A stretch of 64,000 nucleotides of DNA, taken from contig JAZARR010000159.1 of assembly GCA_037389465.1 (NCBI GenBank), positions 2,406,501-2,470,500 of the forward strand, given 5' to 3'. The notes under the pieces are model-generated. The model worked only from the letters and a program-made list of their open reading frames with translations. It was not told the origin of the DNA and searched no databases. Of the stretch, positions 1 to 14,493 are shown in pieces. A program made the translations under genes and the position numbers. Origin of the DNA: Baylisascaris procyonis (Eukaryota > Nematoda > Chromadorea > Rhabditida > Ascarididae). Each line of letters starts with the position of its first letter. Positions within the stretch are counted from its first letter, which is position 1.

Positions 1-1927
1 TGAGGAACCGTCGCCGTTGCCGTTCGATTGTGTTGAAGAGTCCGATGAAGTTGGTTACGCAAAAGATATTTTGGTAAATGAACATAACCCTGTGTGTTGC
101 TTCCTTCGATGAATGTTGTGGTGTTGATGGGTGGTTGCTAATGGCGTTGTGGCATTTTGTTGTGTTATGTCAGTGTGAGTCACTTAACAAAAGTTGTGCG
201 TTGTGTTATCAGCAGTACTATAATGTAATAAGTGGCGTTCGCTTTTGTGTGGAGGTTGTTGATGTTTTGTGTCAGGATTCACTCCGTTGGATGAGGACGA
301 CCCCTGTCCAGGATATGATCCTCGTTTCATGCAACTCATACTTGGTTCGTTTTATTGCTGGTCATCAAACTCTTCGCTACGTTGCTTCTTTTCTTTCTTT
401 TGTGGCCGTTAACATGCACATGGTGCCTGCTTTATGCATCTTTCAGTGTAAATTGTTCTTAGCACTTTCAGCTTAATATTTTCTCGGCGTGCTGCTGGTT
501 TATGATCAGTTCACCGCACCAGATTTTTGAGGCGAGTTTCTGCTTGTCTTTGTGACGTAAATATTTCCTGTCTACTAGCGCAAACTTGAATTCCTCTATG
601 AAATCTTGATGTCTTTGTTTGTTTGATATTGTACGTTCATATTTTCCATTTTTCACTCACTGAAGAGACAAGCGGCATCGTCGAGTGCATTTTTATCACT
701 TCTATTGCTGGTGCTGCAAAAGAATTGTTTAAGGTTGAGAAAATTGCTGGCGTAACTTCAGACACTGCTTTCTTTTCCCGCACAGGTTAACATTTCCACA
801 TCTTTCGTAGTATTTTCACTCTGCACGGTTGTTCCACTATTTAACCCATTTCGGGACATTTTCGAGGCTTTCTTGGCTTTGAAATTTGCAGGTGTTTAAT
901 TCCACTATTGCATCGTTTGCACTAGTCACTGAAAGAGTTTAGCGCGTTAACTTTCCTATAGCTTCATTGGTTATTGTAGTATAGTAGTAAGGAATGATTA
1001 GTTGCTGGAAAGTTGATACAATACTCACACTTCATGGATAGATACCGAAAAGTCGAAATTTTGCTTTTCAGCGAAGCGAGCTGGCGATTACTATATGTTT
1101 GAATATGATCCGAATACGGACGAGTTGGTCAAACCGATCGAATCTTTTGTTCCGGAGGTGACACCTGGTGCTGAGAAGTTCGATAAACTTGATCCGGCAC
1201 AGGTTCATTGGTTTACTTCGCTCATCTGCCTTACGTGGTGAAAATATAAGTTTCCCGAGGCAAATGTGTACTCATCGTGACTAGAAAGGAAGGGGTCACA
1301 AATTTCCTTTGCAGGATGAAATTACTTTTGTTCTTTCGCCATATCTTAAAGCTAACAGTCAGAGCTCTTAGGTGGCACATGGCACATATTTTATTAAATT
1401 TTGAACTTGAAAACTATATATAAATCAAAAATTCCAGTGTTTTTCCTTTTTTTTTTGTTGCTATATTCAACTGCTATCAAAAGGAAGAACTTACTCAAGT
1501 TTGCAATTTTTCATTTCTCTTTCTATTGCCTCATTAGTAAACACCCTTCATTTCACAGTCGAAAGCATTTGCGTAGAACTCATGAAAAATTTTCATGCTT
1601 GCCCTATTGTGGGAGCTTTGCGGTGTTCTATTCTATTTTAAAGTGTTATATGTCAGTAATGAGTGTGTAAACGAGTTGTTTCGGTTCAAGTCGCACAACG
1701 ATTGCAGTTGCTTCACACGGCTGTACAACGTGATCTTGACCTATCGGGTACATTGAATGCGGTCGAAACAGCCGAAAAGATTGAAGACGAGGAGAAACGA
1801 ATGATAGAAGCAGTTTCGTTGCACAGAGATGTGCCGCCTACCTCTGTTCGGGAAGGCGAAACACCAGAACACGCGGAAGATGAAGGCGAATCGGAACGAG
1901 ACGAGCAAGAGGCACATGAAGGAATCG
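1..1927 (+). other. pezo-1: pezo-1: variable acidic intracellular linker exons
   Basis: The first exon piece (frame from base 2) reads [16 protein letters not shown] and ends before GTAAAT at 74. The next exon contains the block [18 protein letters not shown] and ends at 1202. The third (about 1691-1927) carries [16 protein letters not shown] followed by a Glu/Asp-rich, low-conservation stretch. Such acidic, divergent cytosolic linkers lie between blade repeats in Piezo proteins. Phase at 74/1072 is ambiguous: a TTTTCAG acceptor at 1071 needs one carried base, while an AG at 1076 fits phase 0. The 1202 to 1691 link does not fit phase. Exon identity is well supported by the coding style and by the clean join of 1927 to 2433; exact ends of the first three exons are not. 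Confidence 0.7.
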
Positions 1928-4900
1928 GTAACGCATCCCTGCTGATACCCTTCCTTGGCAGCCGACTTCTTTTGATCTGAAAGAATAGCATTAGAAATCT
2001 CGGACGATAGAACTATCCCACACGCAAAACTCTTATCGCACATAAAGTGTGATCCTTGTTTTCGATGCAGCTAGAGTACTCGTTTACTGTTTATTGTTCT
2101 ATTGATAAGAAATTGCCTACAAGAAGAATCGGAAGCCTTCACACTGTATCCAGACGCATTTCTAAATGCTCATTTTTCACTACCGATCATCTTATTGGCT
2201 AGTTTTAGCTTTATTTGCAATTTCATGAACCATTTTTCCACTGTTTAACATAAGTTTCGTAATAATTCATTTATTTGGAGCTTACCGTATTCATTTAAGT
2301 ACCGGAATCAAAACTTGGCGTGGCATAACTTTTTCAGCGCCTCGACCTTAGAGTCACCAAGAGTTGCCATCTTTGAAGCTTGGTACCATCGCAGTCAAAT
2401 TTACCTTACTTGTTGCGATTAGCATTGTTTAGGTTCGAAAATATTGGTGGGTTTGCGATTCGCTTGGAAGCTGGTTTTGTCTGCACTCGATATGACGGCC
2501 GCATTCCTTAACAGAAGATCGCGTGACCACCGCTATGTTGCTTATGTACTCACCAAAGAGAAGGAGAGTCTCAAACGATCGCTCAGAGAGGTATTCGTTT
2601 ATTTTTTGTTTTTCTCTTGTGAATGTTTTTGTTCACAGAGAGCTTCTAGCGGTCTTTTTTCAGCGGTTGGCAGAAATTTTTGTTATTTGAAGAAATTCAT
2701 CGCACTCCCCCCCCCCCTTCCCTCATATCGTCTCCCGTCCACATTAAGGACTTCAAAACTTGAAAAGCTATATAGACTTCAAAACCTGAAAAGCTGCTAA
2801 AGGCTTATTTTTGAAGTTCTTGTTGCATAATATGTCCTCCAAATTTCTGCAATCATGAGAAAGTTGGGACGGGGCATTCCACCTCTGAAATGTTATTGAT
2901 ATAGCTACTCATCTGATTAAATGCTTCAGAAGTGGTCGTCTATCAAAAACGGAGATTGAGGTCTTTCCTAAATTCTTGACCATCCAAAACTAACTTTTCA
3001 TCACCAACATCACCGTCAAAGTGTACTAAACGTCCATGTTGCCATACAGTTTTTAATGATGTATGTATATGTTTTGCAGTAAAATTTTTCTATAGTGTAA
3101 ATTTTTCCATATATTCGCGTTGTATGGTTATTTTTGTAGGATGTGCGTTTGTTTTATATTAAAAAAGAAATTCCCAATTTCAAAGTTGCAGCAGCTGACC
3201 GATGTCACACAACCTTTGTTCGGCGTTAGAGAAGAGTTCGAGCGAAAGAATCTTCACTGCGTCTCAACCGAAGGCGATATTGAAAGGTTGCTGTTATAGG
3301 TGATTGCTTGTGAAACGGACAACGAATCACAAAGAAGGCTTTCATTAGGCGAATACTGAAAAACGTATAGTCGAGCAGCGTTAAGTGACATTTCCTGATG
3401 AATTTGTTGTGTCTGTAATAATAGGACTTGTGTGGTGGTTAGATTGCATCTAAATTTACGAAGCAGTGCTGCTGTCTAGTGGGAAAGTCACTATCGTTGG
3501 AATATTATTGCGATTGGAAAACCACTTTAATAATGCACAGTCATCGAGTAATACCATCCTCATTGCATTTCAGACTGCTTTCAAAATTTTTTATTTCTGG
3601 CTGTTATAGGCGATTGAATGGTGGATCGAAAGCTTTAGTCGAAAAACGCTTGAAAAGAGCAACTTAACTGACGTTGAGGGGTTGGTTGTAAATGAATAAA
3701 ATGGAGGGAAACAAGTGAGGGGAAAGAGAGAGGTAGGAGGGGAAAGTGCTATAACATCGGGGCTATTTTCTTTTTTAATATACTGGATTTAACGGGAGAA
3801 TGCCATCATTTGGTCGTTTTAAGGCTGGAGACTGAGGCGTTAGATGCTTGGCAACAACGAGACGTATTAGCGCGGCTTATCACCGCATGTGGACATTGCA
3901 TTGCGGCACATACAGACATATTGTGCTATCTATTCGCCATAATCGACCATGCAAGATCAGCTGGTCTTCTATCGATGCCACTGCCTCTGCTCGTTTTCTT
4001 TTGGGGATCTCTTGCGAGTCCACGACCGGCAAAAATGTTTTGGGTATGAGTTTATAAGCCAGTTTCGTGTATTACTAATTGTGGCTTTATGTGTGTTTGC
4101 TTAATCGGTCCAATGTATCTCTTTTTGTTTTTTGTTTTTTTTTTTGATATCTTAAGAGCAGAAAATATGATATTTTAAGATGAGTCTTTAATGCGGGCGA
4201 AACACTGAGAGAGAAAATTGAAATGGGCGCAGAGCAATGCCAAAATGCCGTAAATCACTGCTTGCAGATCGTTATGATAGGGTACACGCAACTGATTGTC
4301 GTCGTCAAATTCATCTGTCAATTCGGTTTCTTCCCATGGAACGAAACAAGTGCTGCAATAAAATTGGCCAATTCACCGAACTATCTACCTGGCATCCTAG
4401 GTGTTCGTAAGGAGGGCTATTATGCATTCTGGGATATCGTTCTACTCGTTGGTGAGGACTACTTATTTCTCTTGTATTCTTCTCCGCTATGATTTTTCCT
4501 GTTGTATTTCGAAACTGTGAACTTTTAAGATATGCCTGCAGCTTTTCCTAAAATTGATCTATACATATCGTCGTCGCGCTTGCATCCGTGATTTTGTCCC
4601 GTTTTTTGATTTTTTCAACTTTGATTTTTGTTATGTCCCGTAGTCTGCAGATGATGTTGCCTCACGATTATATTACCACAACACCACAACTTCAACGGAT
4701 GGAGTTTTGTAATAAATTTTTGATCACATAGCAATATAAGTTTTGGATTTTTTGCATGGAGGACGATTTGCTTTTCTTCGAGCCTAAACGTGATTAATCG
4801 GTGCTTGATTAATTCCTCTTTCTTTGCTCGTCTGCATTGCTTTGAATGTTTGATGTTTCATTGTCCATTCATTGCGTAAGGCAGAAGTTATTCAAGCATT

Positions 4901-7900
4901 TATTTGTTTCATTTTTTATTGAATAAATTTACCCTATCCTCTCTTGCTTTATTCAGAGTATATTTTGAAATGGGTTCTTGCTTTCTTTTGGCATTCATTT
5001 TTAATGTTTATTACAGCTCTTTTCTTCCATCGTTATATGCTACGCAGAATGGGGTTATGGAATGAAGCGAACGTCTCCGATACATTCACCGGTGAGACGT
5101 CCGTCGAAGAGGATTCCGATGCGTTACCCTACAAAACCACTGCAACTTCTCAGGAAAATACTGCTGTGAGAGTTCTTTCTTCTTGAGTGTTTTTTGTTCC
5201 TAGAAATTCCATCTCACCATTGGGTTGACTTCATATTTTCAAAACGAAACCTCTCATCTGTTTCAACTATCTCAGTGTTTCTCCATGCACGGTGAGAGTG
5301 AAGTTTGTAGAGGTGGGAGAGAGAGTGGGAGGGAGGAGAGTAAGAAGAATAGATGAATTCGTGTCCTTTTCAATTCCCTTATGTCCCTCAGTATGTGCAG
5401 CACTAGTCTTAAAAAACGTTCGATCACATCGTCCCTATCTTTACTGTTAGTAACACTTTTCAGTATATAAGCTAAACAGCGTTGTTATCGGCTTATTTCT
5501 CAGGTCGTTTTATTTCTGCTGTTTTAAACGTTGAAATGCAGGAAGGCAAGCCACATTAGGGAGGGAGAGGTATGGGGTCTCACTCGATTCGTTTGAATAA
5601 CGCCAACGATATATGCGACAATGAGTTTTCATTACAGGATAGTCAGGCGATGGTGGGAGATAACGTCGGAACAAATGGTTCGTGCGTTCGTTTCCTTCCT
5701 TTTCTGTTTGTTGTTTCCTCTTTGACGAGTCATAGACGAGACTGAAGAGTATCAATAGGCGATTGAAGAAATTAGCCAAAACAACTATAGGGTAAATTAA
5801 CTATATCATTGGAATTACTGAATATTTGTGAGGCACTCGACGAATGTTAGCTTATAAGAGTGTTCACCAGTGAATGCCGGAGGATATTAAATGATCGGGT
5901 CGTGAGGGATCACTTTCAATGGTTGATCAAGGCATTGTGATAGGCGAAGCATAAAATCGGCGAATCCATAGACATTTGAGTCATATGTTCTTGTTTACTT
6001 TCAAAGGTCGTACTTGATGTACGTCTTTCATTCAGGTTTCGGCATCCGGTTACCGGAAAGTTTGAAGCTTGTTTCCAAAAGGTCGTAATAAAGCTTTTAC
6101 TGAGGTTTATTGAAGGTGTGCTGTTCAAGTGGTGGTTTTCGAATGTGGTTAGCATAGATGTTTTCAACAGCTAAACTGTTATGGTGTTTGCAGTCGAGGC
6201 GGAGGACGTGCAAAAAAAGCGAGGTCTTATAGCGAACTTCTTTCATCACCTGTTCTACCCGAAGTTTCGATATATCCGAGATTTGTATCCATTCATGTTT
6301 CTTCTCGATGTGTTGTGCTTTTTCGTCGTCTCGTTTGGCTATTCGGCATTCGGATATGGCGGAACGGGAAGCGTTGTGAAGGATATTAGTGTGAGTTATA
6401 GAGAAATCGTTTTAATGATTCTTTCTTGTGGTATAAAAACTTTCACCTTTTCCGGTGTGTTGATCGCTCCAAATCTTGCCGTAATTGCATTTTATGGCTT
6501 GTAAAACGAATAGTAGTTTTGACTGTCATAGTGTTTATTTGTGGACAATAGCTTGTAGAATTGCTGGTGAGGTGTATTGAAGTTTGCGTTGTATTCAATG
6601 AACAACTGACTTTGATATGAAGGAATCTAGAAGTGTTCTAAGAGGAGCTATTGCAGTCAAACAGAGTGCCAATAACATTTGTGGTTATGCTGATAGTGAT
6701 ATCGCTGATGATAGTCGTCGATCGCGCACTCTATCTCCGCAAAGCCGTCCTCTGCAAACTCATCTATCAGTTCATCACCGTCATATTTCTACATATTTGG
6801 ATATTCTTTGTTCTACCAACTATCACATACCAGTATGTTTCCTCTTGCAGAATTTGTTCTTTTGGTCATTATGAATGTTGTATTGGGCGGGCTTCACAGT
6901 GTTCTAGGAATTACTGAGATTTGAAAGGAATCGCAATCAGTCGCATTGGCTAAATGCCTAATTTGAATTTTGACTGGTTCTGTTATGGGATAATTACATT
7001 ACTGCTAGCTTATATGCTCAATATGCTTTGTGGCCTCATTGAAAAACTTTGTTGCTTGCAAATTTCATTGGGCGTTTGACAGTTTATTTTCTCTATTGTT
7101 TGTTATAAAATGCTTCTCCTATCTTCCAGGAGTTTATGAAATTGCTGCTGTTTTATGATATTTGAAATTATTTTATCTACAAATTGTTTGAAATTGGTTT
7201 AAGATCACTATTTTAGGATCTATTTTGTGATTAGACTGTTAGATTAGATTAGAAATAGCTATTAGATTATTGTTTGCATACGCTTTGATTATATATTGGA
7301 GTTGTGTTGTCAGTCCTGGTGGACACAATGGTGGCCAGAGCTCGTTTCGGCAGCTGTTTCTTGGAAGATGCTCTTTGCGTATTCCTCGATTATTCGTAAA
7401 GGTTGAGACATCTCGGAAGTAAAGCCCATATTTATGCGCGGAGTGTCGTAAAACTTCCTTAAACAACTTTCAGTGAAAATCCCTAACCAATAAAATTTGA
7501 GTCGCACTATGAGGCTCATTCACCACAGTAACACTGCTGAACATAGTTTGTTATCGTCAGTCTTTGTTGATTTTCTTTGCTATTTGTCTCTCTTTTTTAA
7601 TGCCCTAACCATTTATTTTAAGGGCGGCATGGCTGAACAAGACTGCTCAATTCTTATACTGCGTGAAATGTGTCTACCTTCTGATTTCGGCTTGGCAGAT
7701 TCGCAATGGATATCCAGCCCTTTGTATTGGCAACCTTATAACGCACGCCTATGGACTTGCCAACATGATCTTCTTTAAAGCGTTCGTTTCCTTTTCTAGT
7801 AACCTTCATTTCATTCGCTATTCTGTAACACCATTTCTTCATCTTTCGTCATAAGGACTGCAGATTCTCTAGTAGTGGGAATAATGAATGCCTAAGGAAT

Positions 7901-10900
7901 CGTCTTCGAAGAAAAGTTTCACCGTTATATTTCAGTTTTGATCCTCGTCCATCAATGATCACTGTCATGATCTTCAAGTAATCTCAATAAATGAATGCTT
8001 CAATGTATTAGTTTTGAGTAAATGGAAGAGAATATATTTTACACAAACCTTGACATATGATGGCTTTACGTTTATATCCTGAATTGTGCTTTTTGTCTCT
8101 TCCGTTCATCGGATAGGAAGTGTTGTTTTTCGTTGCATTTCTTTTGCTCGCCTTTATTCTCCTCAACAACGAATGCATTTAACGAGAAAATGATGCAAAA
8201 AATTTGACGCTAACCCTGATGCTTCACTATTTTGCCGTAACGTGTAAAATGCCCACCGACCTCAAAGATGTGATATAATTTGAAGATGCAAGTTTGAGTT
8301 TCTTTAGGTTCATGGCGATTCCGTTCATATTCGAGGTGCGTACAGCAATTGATTGGACTTGGACGGACACATCGATGCCGTTGTTCGATTATTTCAATAT
8401 GGAGAATTTCTATGCGACCATCTATAATTTGAAATGTGCTCGCACCTTTGAACAGGTTTCTGTTTCCTTTGTGATTCACTCAGGTGTTGAATTTATTGCT
8501 ATGCGGAGATCGAGTCTAATTATTTGCAATATGCAGGCATTTACCAGATGTGTTTTGATAAGCTCGATTGTTTGTTTTTCAACTAATAAAACCACTTATG
8601 ATGATTTTGTCAGATGTTCGTACTTAATATCTTTTGCTGTCGATCATTTTAACATCTTATTTGCAGAATTTCCCTGCGCCACGAGGTGTACCGAAAGGAA
8701 TCGTTGTGAAATATTTGATGGGTATACCAATGATTTTAATATTGATCCTCGTTATTTGGTTGCCTCTTTTGGCATTCTCCCTACTTAATCGAATCGGAAT
8801 GGTTCTTATCCCGGATAACGTTCAGATGACGATCAGTGTCGAAGGTTATCCGGTCAGTTTAAGTCTTATTTTCTTTGTATTCGCTCTGTTTTTTTTTTTT
8901 TTTCTCGGACAATGCCAAGATTTCATTTTCACGAGAAGAAGCATTCGAATGGTGAAGCAGGGGTTGTTTTTAAAAGGTGAGTCGCTTTTGTGAGTAGCGA
9001 AATCTCTACGACTATTTTGTTCAAGTTATTGAGGCAGTTGAAATTATTTTAAACTTTCATCCGCAGAAAGTCTGAAGGGACTGCGGAAATTTTCTACTGC
9101 AAACTTTCCATTTTATATTTGAAAACTTCCTATCAGTGACAAGCAATTTTCTGTCATTCTGTAATGTTATTACCGTATAAAAATTCCATAAATCTTTTCA
9201 CAGTTAAGCGATAAGGACTTGAAAGAGGGAATAGTTCACGAGCAAAGTTAATATTTAAGAATATTGTTTAGCCACTGTATTCGATGGAGGCACAAGGAAT
9301 TGAACTGGCGATGCTCAGCCAGGACGAGTACAACTTCATTCAGAATGCTTTCGCAGAAAGATTCAATTCATCGGACCAAAACTCTATACTTCGTGCTCGG
9401 CAAGCCGTCGCTTTCATCAATGAGTACACACTTGAAGATACGCTCGTTCGTTTTTCGTAACTTTGGTTTTTTCTCCACTTCGTTTCCTTCCTTCATGAGG
9501 AGAACGAGAAAAACTTTTTCAGTTTAATTTCAAGCGAGGACCGTCCCTTCCCTCAAATTTTCCCGTGCTTGAATATGTCGCAAAGTTATTTGGCTTAAAG
9601 TGCAGTTGGAGCAGCTGATCACCTTTAATTATCCGTAAGCTCTCATCGGCGACCTTTGCTTCGATCGTTTATTGCCGTCTGCTTAAAGCGAAACGAATGA
9701 ATGGATTGTTCGATATGATTTCGATTATTATCCAGTTGTAGTCCTTAAGTCTGCAAAGTCGAGAGTGTATCGTTGAGTTATTGCCTAGAAGAAGTTGGCA
9801 TCTTTTTCTGAGGAATGAAGTGCGACCTTTCAAATGCTTATTTTATTTTGATTGAGAAAACAACTGTGATACGGTCCGACGTTATTTAATTACGATTGTT
9901 GTAGATATTAATGCCTTGAAATATTTAAAATATTTTGAAGCTGCGCCTAGAGCAAAGCATTGTGCGTTAACCTAGGGAACTATTGGTTCGCTTTTTTTAT
10001 ATTAACAGATGTAATAACAATAGATTTGTTGTTAGTATAATTAGCAGATATTTAGTTAGCAGGTGGCAGACAGCAGATAGATTCAAATACAACTTTGTTT
10101 CTTTTAGCTGGTTGAACATTATTTGCATACCAATAATATCCAGTAGTCTATTGAGATCTACATCAAGGTTGAGATTTGGAAACATTGGTCAAAATTTGTA
10201 TTGCGATCTGGGCTTCCAAAATTGTTACAAAATGCTTTCCGAAAAGAATATCACTATTTGTCGAACAGTGAGTCGGCAAATACTGATAAGCATATAATTT
10301 TTCGTGAATTGATCATGTGCTTTTTTTGTGGTTTGTCAAAGGCAACGTAAAAAAAGTTTCAGAAGGTACGGTTCCGACCCGAGTCTGAATTATTTTGGTC
10401 AATTTCGAGCGATTCACTAACGGCAATGAAATACGAGCTGCAAGAAGGCACAAAAACGATCAATGCAATCGTCAAGTGGGTTTCTTTATTGCTTGCATTG
10501 CGATCGATATGTGGGAAACGACCTTTTAGACATCAGATAAACGTGCTGTTTTACTGAGCGCTAGGTAAGATGTTTGGTGTATTTGATATATCCATTGTTT
10601 GGCCACTACATATAACTGAACACCTGAATGGATTTTAGATCATGATATTGCAGTAGCTGCTAGTTCTTTAGGAATGTGGCATTGCTTCATCAGTGTTCGC
10701 ATTGCGCTAGGAAAATAACTTTACGAGATATGCAATGGAGGGTTACCTTAATCATTTTCTAAATAGGTCTAGTGAATAACATAAAAAACTTTAAGGACTA
10801 GAAGGATATGAGCATGAAGGCGTGTATTCATGTGAGAGAAGATGTGAGAGAGATATTCGAATTGCAGGCTACAGTTTGTGCGGCCACGAAGTGGTGACTC

Positions 10901-13668
10901 AAAAGAGCCAACGGTGCATTCAAGCACGATAACGATTCCTTTACGGAAGGGATCACAGACCCGCGACAGCCTTATCGCACTTCTCAATGGCACCGACCCG
11001 AACATAAACGTCTCTTTCCATTTTTTTTTCTTTGCATCTTGCTTGATTGTCTAGGAGTACTTTTGTTCATGGAAAATTTATTAAAATTTTTCCAAAACTA
11101 TTTGAGAAAATATCTGAAAATATTCGATGATTTTTTGTTTCCATGTTTCGTGTGTTCTACTGGATATTTGGTGGTAGGTTTTTATATATCGAAGAGTTGC
11201 AAGGTAAATCGTAATTGTACGTAAACTGTGGGCACTTTATCGCTGCAAAACCTTCTTCTCAATTTTTTGCCTCTTTATACCAAACTTCGAACCCGCGTTT
11301 CGTCTTCCGTTTCCTGGTTGCTTTAACATTTTCTGCAATATGAAGTTAAACTAGGCACGAAGGCTAGAGTAGCTTCTAGCACAAAACGATGCAGCATCGC
11401 AGAATATGACCTGCTCCTGTGCTGATATGCGTTGTTTTTTTTTTTTTGTTTTTTTTAAGCATGTGAAAGTGCTCAGTAGGAGAGTTGGAGTTTTTCTGCT
11501 GTAGTTTTTTGATTTCATTGGCCCAACAGTTCGCTGCTTTTATTGAATGATCGGTGGTTTGGCCAGTCTGCGGAAACCATTATTTGGAGGCTATATAGCC
11601 CTTATTTTGAGACTGAGGAAGTTGTTTCATGACCAGTTTAAAATTCTCCACGCACTGGTCGATCAGCTTGAATATGAAACAGGACTTAAAGTGGTCTAAT
11701 ATGGCTCTTTTATAAATTTTTGGAAACGAACGTGGCTTATTCATGTTGATGCTTTGAAGAAGCGATGTCGATTGCTTTTAGATGTGTGAAAATCGTTGCA
11801 GATGACACTAAAGAATTCGTTGCCCCCATACGTGATCGTACCGAACGAGGGTGAAGTGAAGGCACCACCGACATTACTTGCCGTTATGCACAATTCGGCC
11901 CTGTTCACTAGAGTCGACGAGACCTATTCGGATTTGGCGATGAAGCTTAAACCCAACAACAATTTAGTAAGGCCATTTATTTCTTGTTACTTTCTGCTTT
12001 ATTTCATTGTGTGGCCATTTTTCTAACGGGCATTTCTATCATTGCACTATTTGCTGGATCCTTAGAAGGGAATCGTATGTTGGGAATTGACATAGGCGGA
12101 GAACGTAATAAAGAGAACTTTTGTAGTTGAGTGTGCATTGGAAATTTGGCAAATTTTTTGCAGTGTCTGCATTGTTACACGCATTTCAAACATTCTTTTC
12201 TATTGGTCCATATAGATTATTGTTGTCCACTCGAATAGTCGGGCGTTCCTCGATTTTGGTTGTTTCTATGCGTTGAGCTACTGGCAGAGACGGTGGTTTG
12301 ATTGCAGACGGATATGCTTTGGTCGGTAGAGTTGGAACAGGATAACGCGACAAATTCGTTGACGCTTCCATTAGAACGCGTCAAATATGGCAGTGACCAT
12401 TCATTGGAATATGTGCAGATGGTTGCGTTTGTGGATCGTGTCTTCCCTAGCTTCGTCACCAAATATGTTCAAGGAGGGTGAGTGCTTCTCGCAGTGCATT
12501 CATTTACATGTGCTGGGTACGACATTGAACTTCCTGTTTTTTAAATATCTAGAAAAGAGGAGTAATTATCCGCATATTGCTTTTCTGATATCGTCATAGT
12601 TCATTTCGCGCATATGTTATCTTTTGCACCTTTCAGTTTTCATGAATCGTATTGCAGTAGTTAGATGGGTCGTTTATCTGCAAATATGCTGAACCGTACG
12701 GGGGAGAATCGATTGTTGTCAAATGCGCTAAAACATGAAATTCGCGACATTTATGCGGGGGAATTAAGAGCAGCGAAACAGTTTAGTTATTCAGCTTGGA
12801 ACTTCTTTTCCGACGATTTCAACCCCGAACTATTTTGGGTTGATTTCTTTTTGTTTCAGCACAAACGAATTTTTGTGTTGTTTTCAGTATAATCGCAATG
12901 TACATAGCGGTGGTGTTGTTAGTGGGACGTCTCATTCGCGGTATCGTTACTAATGCACCACTTGATGTGATCATCTCAGAAATCCCTAATCCGGATTATT
13001 TGTTGAAGATCTGTCTAGACATCTACTTGGTACGCGAGGCCAAGGACTTCGTTCTTGAACAGGTATATATTCGTTATTTTTCACTTTTGTGCCATCTCCG
13101 TTTCGTTTTTTCTTAAGTACGTTCAGTTTATAAACTTCAGATGAGTGTGACATTCGGGAGCCGCTTTTAATTTAGGAAATTGGAAATAAGCGAACCAGGT
13201 TTCATCTGAATGAAAGGGAAATAAATCAAACACCTCTTGTGAGCGTTAATGAATTTTTCTACTCCTGTGACTGCTGTTGGATTGCGTTCAGTTTTCTTTT
13301 GCGTAGATTAAGCGGAAACATCGATACATCCTTATGATCCATTCCTATATAAATTCGTAGTGCTGACTCCGTTCAGCTCCACATCTGCATTTAATTGGGA
13401 CACCTTGAATGAAGTGCCCTGAAATGATTCCTTATAAATTGCTTAAGTGTACGAGCGGAAGTAGTATTTGAATCTTAATCATGCATACATGAAAATTGGT
13501 TACAAAATTTGAAGGGGAGCCGATGAGGTGGAGAATGCTTTGCCTATATATCAATTAGTAGGTGTTTTTAATTGATCGTTGCAGGATTTGTTCGCAAAAC
13601 TGATATTCCTGTTCCGCTCGCCAGCCACGTTGATTAAGTGGACCCGCTTCAAGGTGAAGAATGAGTGA
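1..13668 (+). CDS. pezo-1: Piezo-type mechanosensitive ion channel, C-terminal part (5' truncated by window)
   Basis: Piezo forms a trimeric plasma-membrane cation channel opened by membrane tension. Exons read: <1-73, 1072 or 1077-1202, about 1691-1927, 2433-2590, 3192-3286, 3824-4043, 4268-4451, 4957-5165, 5638-5677, 6194-6390, 6657-6832, 7623-7781, 8308-8455, 8667-8852, 9272-9445, 10363-10475, 10868-11009, 11802-11966, 12308-12477, 12888-13062, 13585-13668. From 2433 to the stop every junction keeps phase, giving 931 residues; earlier exons add about 144. Diagnostic strings include [43 protein letters not shown], the PFxxE motif (PFIFE) before DWTWTDT, and a C-terminus with LIKWTRFKV. Families are about 2,400-2,800 aa, so roughly the last 40-45% is here. 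Introns of 0.1-1.4 kb hold no other gene that I see. The junction between 1202 and 1691 does not fit phase directly; a micro-exon or other donor is likely. The symbol follows the single C. elegans Piezo. Confidence 0.95.
2433..7781 (+). other. pezo-1: pezo-1: last blade transmembrane units and beam-side linker
   Basis: Nine exons encode the distal part of the Piezo blade. 2433-2590 gives [20 protein letters not shown], the conserved amphipathic segment before a transmembrane unit. 3824-4043 gives [19 protein letters not shown] and [12 protein letters not shown], matching the Piezo SxPRPSKxFW signature. 4268-4451 continues with [15 protein letters not shown]. 4957-5165 gives [17 protein letters not shown] and then an acidic linker. 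5638-5677 is a 40-base exon. 6194-6390 reads [19 protein letters not shown]. 6657-6832 reads [13 protein letters not shown] and [10 protein letters not shown]. 7623-7781 reads [16 protein letters not shown]. Phases chain without conflict. Confidence 0.92.
8308..13668 (+). other. pezo-1: pezo-1: anchor, outer helix, cap, inner helix and C-terminal domain
   Basis: This is the pore module. 8308-8455 encodes the anchor with PFIFEVR and [15 protein letters not shown]. 8667-8852 holds the outer helix ([19 protein letters not shown]) and the start of the extracellular cap. Cap exons are 9272-9445, 10363-10475, 10868-11009 ([12 protein letters not shown]), 11802-11966 and 12308-12477. 12888-13062 holds the inner pore helix ([15 protein letters not shown]) and the C-terminal domain ([17 protein letters not shown]). 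13585-13668 encodes [20 protein letters not shown] and the stop, matching the universal Piezo C-terminus. No frameshift or internal stop is seen, so the gene looks functional in this part. Confidence 0.94.

Positions 13669-14493
<825 letters not shown>

Noticed and set aside
5258..5265. CTGTTTCA, the piRNA-type upstream motif of C. elegans
   Set aside because: An 8-mer is expected about twice by chance in 64 kb on both strands, and no supporting downstream pattern was seen.
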